DNA of 64,000 bases, from contig DYPH01000005.1 of the NCBI GenBank assembly GCA_020720045.1, positions 8,759 to 72,758 of the forward strand, written 5' to 3'. A program made the position numbers and the translations under genes. The notes below the pieces were generated by a model. That model ran no database searches. It was given only the letters and a program-made list of their open reading frames with translations, and had not been told where the DNA came from. Source of the DNA: Sorangium cellulosum (GTDB lineage Bacteria; Myxococcota_A; Polyangia; Polyangiales; Polyangiaceae). Positions 37,919-44,727 of this stretch are shown here, piece after piece. Position 1 is the first letter of the stretch, and each line of letters starts with the position of its first letter.

Positions 37919-38016
37919 CCGCGCGACCGCCCGCCGCGCAGAAGTTGCGTGTGACGCAACGTGACGTGCGTCGTCGTTCGCTTTGCACGGGGCTGTCAAC
38001 GCCGTACGAAGGGCTC

Positions 38017-38667
38017 ATGAAGACGCACAACACGTTCCTCCTTCTTGGTGCCCTCTCCCTTTCAGCGACCGCGTTCGCGTGCAGCAAGGACGACACGAAG
38101 GCGAAGGCGACCGTCGATGAGGCGAAGGCGACCCCGGCGACGACAGGTGCCACAACGGCCAAGCGCGAGCAGCTCCTGGTGACTCAGGATGTCGGCAAAG
38201 TCGGCTTCGTCGGGCGCAAGGTGACCGGCCAGCACGAGGGGAAATTTGAGAAGTTCACCGGCACCCTCGACCTCGATCCGGCGGCGCCCGAGAAGAGCAA
38301 GATCGCCCTTGATATCGACCTTTCTTCAGCAAAGACTGACGATCCGAAGCTCGATAAGCACCTCGCGTCGCCCGACTTCTTTGACGCCGCCAAGTTCGCA
38401 AAGGCGACCTTTGAGAGCACAGAAATCAAGGTTGGCGGTGCAAATGGTGCGACCCATACCGTGACCGGAAATCTCGATTTCCACGGTGCCAAGAAGAGCC
38501 TCACGTTCCCGGTGACCGTCGCGGTGACGGGCGAGAAGGTGACCGTGAAGGGCGATTTTACGTTGAATTGCAAAGACTTCGGCGTGACGTTTCCGGGAAT
38601 GCCCGACAACCTGATCAAGGACGACGTCACCGTCGCGATCGATCTCAGCATCCCGCGCAAGAAGTAG
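38017..38667 (+). CDS. YceI family lipoprotein
   Basis: The protein has 216 residues from ATG 38017 (GAAGGG just upstream). A signal peptide ending TAFAC is followed by a Lys/Thr/Ala linker. The YceI lipocalin-like domain shows VGFVGRKVTGQHEGKFEKF, FFDAAKFAKATFES, GNLDFHGAKKSL and the ending FPGMPDNLIKDDV. YceI barrels bind isoprenoid or amphipathic ligands in the periplasm. Here the domain is anchored through a lipid, unlike soluble YceI. The upstream extension to 37945 was rejected. A perfect terminator and a REP-like repeat follow. Confidence 0.9.
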   Translation: MKTHNTFLLLGALSLSATAFACSKDDTKAKATVDEAKATPATTGATTAKREQLLVTQDVGKVGFVGRKVTGQHEGKFEKFTGTLDLDPAAPEKSKIALDIDLSSAKTDDPKLDKHLASPDFFDAAKFAKATFESTEIKVGGANGATHTVTGNLDFHGAKKSLTFPVTVAVTGEKVTVKGDFTLNCKDFGVTFPGMPDNLIKDDVTVAIDLSIPRKK

Positions 38668-38688
38668 TCTCGACGCTCGTGATGGCGA

Positions 38689-38728
38689 AAAGCCCCTTTC
38701 TGGGTTTCCAGAAAGGGGCTTTGTTTTA
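38689..38728 (+). terminator. Intrinsic terminator of the YceI gene
   Basis: A perfect 15-bp stem (AAAGCCCCTTTCTGG) with loop GTTT is followed by GTTTTA, 22 bases after the stop codon. Confidence 0.93.
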
Positions 38729-38738
38729 TCTCCATCCG

Positions 38739-38785
38739 TGCTCGCCGTTTCCTCACCGCCTACGGCGTTTCCGGGCGGACGAGCA
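38739..38785. repeat. REP-like palindromic repeat, third copy
   Basis: The 47-bp core is identical to the two copies at 29.7 kb except for one G-to-T change at 38768, which weakens one inner-stem pair. It sits between the YceI terminator and the convergent MATE gene. Confidence 0.9.
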
Positions 38786-38805
38786 GCTGCGGATCGGCGC
38801 GTGCG

Positions 38806-40230
38806 CTAGAGTCTGATCGCCTTCCAACTATCGCCGCGGAACTTCTGCGCCATGACCGCCGCCGCGCACACCGAATAGACGACGGCGGCCATCCACATGC
38901 CGGTGAGACCGAGAGGCGTCTTCAAGGACAGGTACCAGGAGAGCGGCACGAGGATCCCGAAGATGAGGACGAGCTGGGCCGCCGCGACGAACTTCGTCGA
39001 TCCGGCGCCGAACAGCGCTTCGCTCAGGATCAGCGCGACGGCGATGAGTGGGGTCGCCACGCCCATCATGCGGAGCGGCGTCAGCATCGCTGCGCGGACT
39101 GCCTCCGAATGCGTCATGATGGAAATGATCTGTTGGGGGAACAGGACCCCAACAAACAGTCCGACGACGCCGAAGACGACGAGACCGATGCGCACCGACG
39201 TCCAGCCGAAACGCGACGCGAGATCGGGGCGTTTTGCGCCGAGGGATTGAGAAACGAACGTCGCCGTCGCCGCCCCAAATGCGAGGCAGGCGGTGAAGAT
39301 CAGCTTCATGATGCCGACGATGTTGGTCGTCGCGGCGCCGTTGAGCGGCTCCTCGGCGCCGCAGCTTCCGTCGAATTTTTTGCCGCCGTCGAGGGTCGCC
39401 GAGAAGCTGTTGAAGAGTCCGAAACCGACCATCATCACGATGGTTGCAAGTGCCGCCGGAGCTGCCAACTTTACCATGTCCCAGATGAGAGATCGGCTCA
39501 CGTTCGAAAGACGGAACCAGCGGTATTTTCCTTGCTCGCGGGACGCGTAGAAGAGGACAATGAACAGCCCGATCCAGGTCGATGAAAATGCACCGACACC
39601 GGCGCCGGCCGCACCCATTGCAGGAGCACCGAACTTCCCGAAGATGAATATGTAACAAAAAGTTACATTAAAAATGTTCATCACGAGCGATGCGACAAGG
39701 TGGACGTAGGTCTTTCCGATTCCGTCGAAGAAGGCTTTGACACCGATCGTCGTCGCCATCGAGACGATCCCAAGAACTCGCCATTTTGAATAGGCATACG
39801 CCGTCTCGAGGACGTCCGGTCGCAGCTTCTGTGCGGAGAGGATCTTGTGCAGGGAGAGCGTCGCGATCCCCATCATGATGAGGCCGCCAACGACGCAGAA
39901 TAGCAGGGCGTTCATGACGACTTGCCCGGCCCCTTCGAAGTCTTTCTCTGCGGCACGGCGTGCCGTGTACGTCTGAGTACCGACGCTAATTGCGGAGAGG
40001 GTTCCGCCAAAGAGCCAGACGGTTAGCAGCGACGGGAGGAGCGCAGCCTGGGCGGTAGATGCATCGCAGGCAGGGAGCTTCGAAAAGAAGAGAATATCGA
40101 TTTCATTGACGAGGCTCTGCAGGAGCATCGCGCCCATCGTCGGGAGTGCCATCCTCAGCACGGCACGGATGGGGGTCTTGGAGAGTGCGTCTACATCGAG
40201 CGCACCTTGCATCGTCGGGGGGGCTGCCAC
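38806..40230 (-). CDS. MATE family efflux transporter (second)
   Basis: The 474-residue protein has twelve helices of the MATE fold (AVLRMALPTMGAMLLQSLVN, LLPSLLTVWLFGGTLSAISV, AATATFVSQSLGAKR). It is only distantly similar to the MATE protein at 20.5 kb and lacks that protein's long loop. A segment in the middle (39645-39680) is strongly AT-rich and encodes MNIFNVTFCYIFIFG; it includes the inverted repeat ATGTAAC-N5-GTTACAT. The gene stands alone, divergent from the coiled-coil lipoprotein gene 70 bp away. Substrate unknown. Confidence 0.92.
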   Translation of the reverse strand: MAAPPTMQGALDVDALSKTPIRAVLRMALPTMGAMLLQSLVNEIDILFFSKLPACDASTAQAALLPSLLTVWLFGGTLSAISVGTQTYTARRAAEKDFEGAGQVVMNALLFCVVGGLIMMGIATLSLHKILSAQKLRPDVLETAYAYSKWRVLGIVSMATTIGVKAFFDGIGKTYVHLVASLVMNIFNVTFCYIFIFGKFGAPAMGAAGAGVGAFSSTWIGLFIVLFYASREQGKYRWFRLSNVSRSLIWDMVKLAAPAALATIVMMVGFGLFNSFSATLDGGKKFDGSCGAEEPLNGAATTNIVGIMKLIFTACLAFGAATATFVSQSLGAKRPDLASRFGWTSVRIGLVVFGVVGLFVGVLFPQQIISIMTHSEAVRAAMLTPLRMMGVATPLIAVALILSEALFGAGSTKFVAAAQLVLIFGILVPLSWYLSLKTPLGLTGMWMAAVVYSVCAAAVMAQKFRGDSWKAIRL

Positions 40231-40300
40231 GGCCGTTCCTTAACAAGGTTCCCGGCTCGACGTCCGCGCTTCTTCGGCGGCTGTGGTATTCCAGCGGGCG

Positions 40301-41095
40301 ATGAAGTCGCGCGCGCTCCTCCTCCCCCTCCTTTTGACCCTCGGCACCGGCTGTTTTGTACGACAGAAGGAGTTTCAGGCGCTCGAAACCGAGACCCACG
40401 AGAAAGGGGTGATCCTCACGCGGGTCGCCAAGGAGAATGAGACCCTCCGCCAAGATCTGGAAGCGCTGCGCCAGCGCCTCGACAATGCGCTAAAGGCCAA
40501 TGCCGATAGTGGCTCCGGTCAATCGGCGATCAGTGATCAACTTGCGCAGGCCCGCGGCAAGAATGATGAACTCGCCCATCAGGTCGAGGAGCTCCACAAG
40601 GAACTCTCCCAGAGCCGCACCGAAGTGAGCGCCAGGCTCGATGAGCTGAAGCGGGGCCAAACGCCGGTCGGCCCGCCGCCCGTTTCGGTGCCGCAAGACA
40701 AGAAGGCCCACGCCGCCGTCGTCAAAGACGCCTGGGAGCGCAAAGACTGGAACGCCCTCCGCCAGCTCGGACCCGAGTACGCCGTGCGTTATGCGACCGA
40801 CGATTTCGCCGATGATGCATTGTATTATGTCGGAGATGGCGAATTGAAGGACAACCGGCCGGGCTCGGCGCTTGGCTGGTTCAATCGCGTCCTTCGCGGC
40901 TATTCAAAGTCGAACCTCCTCGGCCCGACGCTGCTCGGGATGGGGGATGGCTACCTCGCGCTCCACGACTGCGAGAACGGAAAGCTCGCCTTCAGTGCCG
41001 CCGAAAGCCGCTTCCCGAAGGACGCCGTCGGGAAAGAGGCGAAGGCGAGGCTCATCAAGATCGCGCAGAATCCGCCGGGCCTCTGCGCGAAGTAG
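40301..41095 (+). CDS. Coiled-coil/TPR lipoprotein, YbgF (CpoB)-like layout
   Basis: The protein has 264 residues from ATG 40301 (MKSRALLLPLLLTLGTGCF), with lipobox GTGC. A long coiled coil follows (about 22-115: ETETHEKGVILTRVAKENE, QVEELHKELSQSRTEVSA). TPR-like helices make up the C-terminal part (ALGWFNRVLRGYSKSNLLGP, LAFSAAESRFPKDAVGKEA). Coil plus TPR is the layout of CpoB/YbgF, which links cell-wall synthesis to the Tol-Pal system. No tol genes are adjacent, so this is only an analogy. Confidence 0.75.
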   Translation: MKSRALLLPLLLTLGTGCFVRQKEFQALETETHEKGVILTRVAKENETLRQDLEALRQRLDNALKANADSGSGQSAISDQLAQARGKNDELAHQVEELHKELSQSRTEVSARLDELKRGQTPVGPPPVSVPQDKKAHAAVVKDAWERKDWNALRQLGPEYAVRYATDDFADDALYYVGDGELKDNRPGSALGWFNRVLRGYSKSNLLGPTLLGMGDGYLALHDCENGKLAFSAAESRFPKDAVGKEAKARLIKIAQNPPGLCAK

Positions 41096-41105
41096 CGCCG
41101 GTTCC

Positions 41106-41981
41106 TCAGCGCGTTGCGCGCACTGCGAGCCACGTCAACCGATCGATGCCCGTGCCGTCGTCGGTCGTGACGGCGGTCCCAGCGCCGTTGGCGTGGCCGC
41201 TGGCGACCGTTCGAAAGCGGCCGGGCATTTCCTGGGAACCTTCGAAGACGTCTTCCATGACTGCAAATTCAACGGGCGTCCCGGGAGGGAATACTGTTGT
41301 TTGAATGGTGACCAAAATCGGCTTTGAAGGTTTCGCCTTGAAGGGCCCAAGCGCGACACGCAGGGGCGCCCCCGGAGCGATGTCGGCCGCCTGCCCGGGA
41401 GCGACGATCGCCTGGCGAAACATTCGCCCTTCCTGCTCGTCGGCGAAATCTTCGAAGGGGAGATCCCAGGACGTTCCTGAAGGAATACCGAGAGTAACGG
41501 CTCCGCTCGTGAGCGCGCCCCCAATGCCATCTTCCGGCAGCCGTACTGCACCGTCGGCAAAGCGCGGGAGCACGATCGGTGGGAGAGCCAGCACCGCCGA
41601 CGTGGGATCTTGACCGCTGAGCGGGACATACAATCCGGCAAAAAAGGGGCGCCCATTGGCAGAGACTGCGTACTTGTTGCGGGAAAGAAAGGCATTTACG
41701 GCGATGCGATAGTCGCCACTTGCCGCCGTTGTTCCGCCGAAACAGACGGTCCCGCACGCGGTGACGGCGGCCGCTTCGAGGGGCGCCGCAGTGCTGTCGA
41801 CCACCGTACCGGTCACCGCTTCCAAGCAGGTCGTCGCGGAAGTGCCGTCGCTCGACGGGGCTTCGGCGCAGGCGATCGGACCGGCGTCGCTGCCTCTTTT
41901 TTCGGGCGTCGCCTCCGCCCCCTCCGAGCAGGCGAAGAGGTCGAAGGCGAAGAAGAGCGCGCTGCGGGCGAAGCGTGGCAT
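41106..41981 (-). CDS. Secreted protein with carboxypeptidase-regulatory-like domain, probable lipoprotein
   Basis: The protein has 291 residues from ATG 41981. A hydrophobic signal ends LFACSEG (lipobox-like FAC). A short Cys-containing segment precedes a CarboxypepD_reg-like beta domain (VTGTVVDSTAAPLEAAAVTA, GDYRIAVNAFLSRNKYAV). The remainder is beta-rich without a known signature. An in-frame extension to 42353 overlaps the divergent lipoprotein gene and is rejected. Divergent starts are 70 bp apart. Probably envelope-located; function unknown. Confidence 0.7.
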   Translation of the reverse strand: MPRFARSALFFAFDLFACSEGAEATPEKRGSDAGPIACAEAPSSDGTSATTCLEAVTGTVVDSTAAPLEAAAVTACGTVCFGGTTAASGDYRIAVNAFLSRNKYAVSANGRPFFAGLYVPLSGQDPTSAVLALPPIVLPRFADGAVRLPEDGIGGALTSGAVTLGIPSGTSWDLPFEDFADEQEGRMFRQAIVAPGQAADIAPGAPLRVALGPFKAKPSKPILVTIQTTVFPPGTPVEFAVMEDVFEGSQEMPGRFRTVASGHANGAGTAVTTDDGTGIDRLTWLAVRATR

Positions 41982-42051
41982 TCCTCCCCTACGGAGCGCC
42001 GTCGGGCTGGTTTCATGAAACGACATCGCCCGCGAGGCCGTAGCGCCCTTC

Positions 42052-42726
42052 ATGCAGACACGCCTCGTCGCTCTCCCCCTTGCCGCGCTTGCGCTCGTCG
42101 TCGTCGCTTGCAGCGCAGAAAATCCTGAAATAGCAGACGAAGTTCCGGCACCGCCCCCCGTCGCGTCGTCGCCCGCCGTCGATGGCGGAGCTCCCCGCGA
42201 CGCGGCCTCAACGCCGACCCCTTCCCCGGCGACGCCGGACGGGTGGGGGGCCGCGGCGTGCCCCGCCGCGGCGGGCGACGGGTTTGCGGTCGGCGATGTG
42301 CTCGGGGAGGTGCCCGTGCGCGATTGTCTGACCGGAGAGACCGCCTCCCTCAAAGAGGTTTGTGGCGCATCGGCAACATGGATTTTCGCAGCCCATACCC
42401 ACTGTCCAACCTGCCAAGCGACGGCTGGCTACACCGATGACGTTGCGAACGCGCTTGCCAGCAAGAACGTGGCAACTGTCCAGCTCGTCTACGACGACAA
42501 TGGCACTTCCTGCGCGAAGTGGCGCGACGCCTACAAGCTTGGAGGCTCCCCTCACATCCGCGTCTACGAGGACAAGAACGGCCAAGCGTTCAACCTCCTC
42601 AAGAAGTCCAACTACACGGCAGCGCACGTATTTTTGAATAAGGATCGAAAGATCACCTTCAAGGAGCACGGGCTCTCCAAGGCGAATGTTCTCGCCCGCG
42701 TCGAAGAAGCGTTGGTCGCCCCCTAA
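42052..42726 (+). CDS. Thioredoxin-fold (redoxin-like) lipoprotein with CPTC motif
   Basis: The 224-residue protein has a lipobox (VVVAC), a Pro/Ala linker to about residue 65, and a thioredoxin-like domain. The redox pair is C-P-T-C in HTHCPTCQA, after WIFAAHTH. The domain continues with VQLVYDDNG, GSPHIRVYEDKNG and a C-terminal helix. It probably reduces or isomerises periplasmic disulfides or acts as a peroxidase. DsbD at 6.4 kb could recharge it, which is inference. A terminator follows. Confidence 0.83.
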   Translation: MQTRLVALPLAALALVVVACSAENPEIADEVPAPPPVASSPAVDGGAPRDAASTPTPSPATPDGWGAAACPAAAGDGFAVGDVLGEVPVRDCLTGETASLKEVCGASATWIFAAHTHCPTCQATAGYTDDVANALASKNVATVQLVYDDNGTSCAKWRDAYKLGGSPHIRVYEDKNGQAFNLLKKSNYTAAHVFLNKDRKITFKEHGLSKANVLARVEEALVAP

Positions 42727-42731
42727 ATGAC

Positions 42732-42768
42732 GAAAGCCTCCTGCATCGCTGCAGAGGGCTTTCATCAT
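42732..42768. terminator. Terminator between redoxin lipoprotein and papain-like lipoprotein genes
   Basis: GAAAGCCTCCTGCA pairs with TGCAGAGGGCTTTC (two mismatches) around a 4-base loop, then ATCATTT. It serves two convergent genes. Confidence 0.8.
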
Positions 42769-42784
42769 TTCGCCTTCTGAAGGA

Positions 42785-44551
42785 TCATTCTTCGTCCGCT
42801 TCGTCGATCTCGGAGACGACGGCCCCCTTGTTATCAAGGAAGGTCGTATGAAGTTTTGCGCCGTTCCCCTTCCAATTTGCGTAGTCGAAGGTCGCGCTCT
42901 GATCGCCGGAGAGGGCGACCCCTTTGTGCTTGAAGACCGTTTTGCCGTCGTGATCGTACTTCGTGAGCGTCACTGCGAGTTCCGGTTTGGCCTCGGCGGC
43001 GCCGTGAACCTTGACGGCGAACGTCCCCTTGGTCGGGTCGATGCCGAGCTCGACGGTCTGCCCGGCCGTCTCCCCTGTGACCTTCACTTCAAATTCGAAG
43101 TCCCCCTTCGAGGTGTTCACACCGATCACGAGCGTCGGCGTCTCCGCCTTCTTGGTCGTGTAGGTCACTTTGCTGAAGTCGGCGGAGAACTCGACCTCGT
43201 CTTTCTGTCCCGGGGCGAGTTCAATTCCTTCGACGTCGAGCGTGTACCCCTTCCCAAAGAGGTAGAGATCTGACTCGGATGCCTTTTTCAACGACGAGCC
43301 ATCAATGGAGACTTTAAGCTTCCGACCGGCAGGAATGTAGTAGGTCGGCTCGTCCATTTCGGCGACATCGGCCCCTGACTTCTCGGAGGCAAAGAAGGCG
43401 CCGGGAATCTCATTCACGAGCTTCTCACCGACGTAGCCGAGGCGTTTTCCTGCGTCATCGGTGATCAAGATATCGGCATTTCCGTCGTATTCGATCTCGC
43501 GGAAATCGGGGGCGGCGGCAACGGAGCCTTTCGCACCCTTGTCGGCCGTGGCCGCTTCATCAATCGAGCCACAGAAGTGACAGATGAGCTTGCTCGTGCG
43601 AACTGTCGTCGGTGCGATAGTGAGGGTCTTCGTTTCGGAATCCCCCTTGTACGCATGCGCACTTGCTGCCGGATCGGCCGCCGTGGTGTAGGACCACGTG
43701 TTGGCCTTCATGTTTACTTCAATGGACTTTTCTTCGCCGGGGTAGTTGTTGTCGTAGTGCATGATCCATACGACGTCATTTCCCTTGTCGACGACGGCGT
43801 AGGGGGTCGTTGCGTGCCCCATTTTGTAGCCGGGGGCGTAGATACCCAGCGTATACGTCTCGTTGCCGTGAAGAGATTCTTTGATTTTTTCAACAACTTG
43901 TGAGGGAGTGAGCGTCTTGTCCTCCGCCCGCGCCATCGGAAGGACCCCCTGCGTAATGAACCAGTAGGCGATCTCGCGCTGAAGCTTTTCGTTCCCTTTG
44001 AGTTCGAGCTCAGCGACCGAATTTGCGCCAAAGAGTTTGGGATCGATTTGGCCGCGCTCCATCAGGAGCGAAAGGGCCGCGAAACCCTCGCAGTGACCGC
44101 CGCCCATCGATTTATTGGAGGCTTGAACCCACCGCTCGGCGGCCGGCGTCAGGATGCACTTGTCGCCATCCATTGCCGCGCACACCTGGTCCCCGAACAT
44201 CCGGCGAACTTCCGTCGCCGTAAGGTTCGTCACCCCAGGCTCGTTGCCATAGTTTTGGAACTTGAAGCCGCTCGCCTTCGGCGTGAAGTCGGCCAAGGGC
44301 TTCGTCGCGGCGGGGAGTTCGTGGGATTTGAGCACGACGTCACCGGCAGCCGTCGGACCGCCGGCTCCTTCGCCACCGGCTGTGGCACCACCGGCTGAGC
44401 CTTTGAGTCCACCGGCTGCGGTCGTCGCCGATGCCGACGCTGGCGTCGCCGGAGCGGGGGTTGGGGCTTTGTCTTTGCTGCAGGCGACGCTTGCAAGGAC
44501 GGAGGTCGCGACGATCGAAGCGAGAACATTTCGGAGGTGGATTTTGCGCAT
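42785..44551 (-). CDS. Lipoprotein with papain/transglutaminase-like Cys-His arrangement
   Basis: The protein has 588 residues from ATG 44551. The signal peptide ends VLASVAC; a Gly/Ala/Pro linker runs to about 75. The core holds C154 in GGGHCEGFAALSLLM, H246 in GYKMGHATTPYAVV and Asp/Asn in MHYDNNYPGEE (about 266-270). That order and spacing suit a Cys-His-Asp/Asn protease or transglutaminase fold. The C-terminal 300 residues are beta-rich with repeated Thr/Val/Lys strands, probably Ig-like domains. I cannot name the family. Hydrolase or cross-linking activity at the cell surface is a hypothesis. It diverges from the dual-kinase gene, with 176 bp between starts. Confidence 0.72.
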   Translation of the reverse strand: MRKIHLRNVLASIVATSVLASVACSKDKAPTPAPATPASASATTAAGGLKGSAGGATAGGEGAGGPTAAGDVVLKSHELPAATKPLADFTPKASGFKFQNYGNEPGVTNLTATEVRRMFGDQVCAAMDGDKCILTPAAERWVQASNKSMGGGHCEGFAALSLLMERGQIDPKLFGANSVAELELKGNEKLQREIAYWFITQGVLPMARAEDKTLTPSQVVEKIKESLHGNETYTLGIYAPGYKMGHATTPYAVVDKGNDVVWIMHYDNNYPGEEKSIEVNMKANTWSYTTAADPAASAHAYKGDSETKTLTIAPTTVRTSKLICHFCGSIDEAATADKGAKGSVAAAPDFREIEYDGNADILITDDAGKRLGYVGEKLVNEIPGAFFASEKSGADVAEMDEPTYYIPAGRKLKVSIDGSSLKKASESDLYLFGKGYTLDVEGIELAPGQKDEVEFSADFSKVTYTTKKAETPTLVIGVNTSKGDFEFEVKVTGETAGQTVELGIDPTKGTFAVKVHGAAEAKPELAVTLTKYDHDGKTVFKHKGVALSGDQSATFDYANWKGNGAKLHTTFLDNKGAVVSEIDEADEE

Positions 44552-44727
44552 CACTCCGAGTGTTATCTGAGTACGTTTCCTGCGGTCTCCAAGAATCGTG
44601 TCGCGTCCATACAACACTCGGGTTTTGCAAGTGATGTCTCGTGACCGCAGGCATCCCCCTCGGGGCGCTTCGCCGGCGCGGCCACAAATTTGGCCCTCTT
44701 CCGCCGGCTCGGTACAGGCGTCCACCC

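Noticed and set aside
39650-39668. Regulatory operator ATGTAAC-N5-GTTACAT
   Set aside because: It lies inside the coding region of the second MATE gene in an AT-rich codon patch, so chance symmetry is more likely than an operator.
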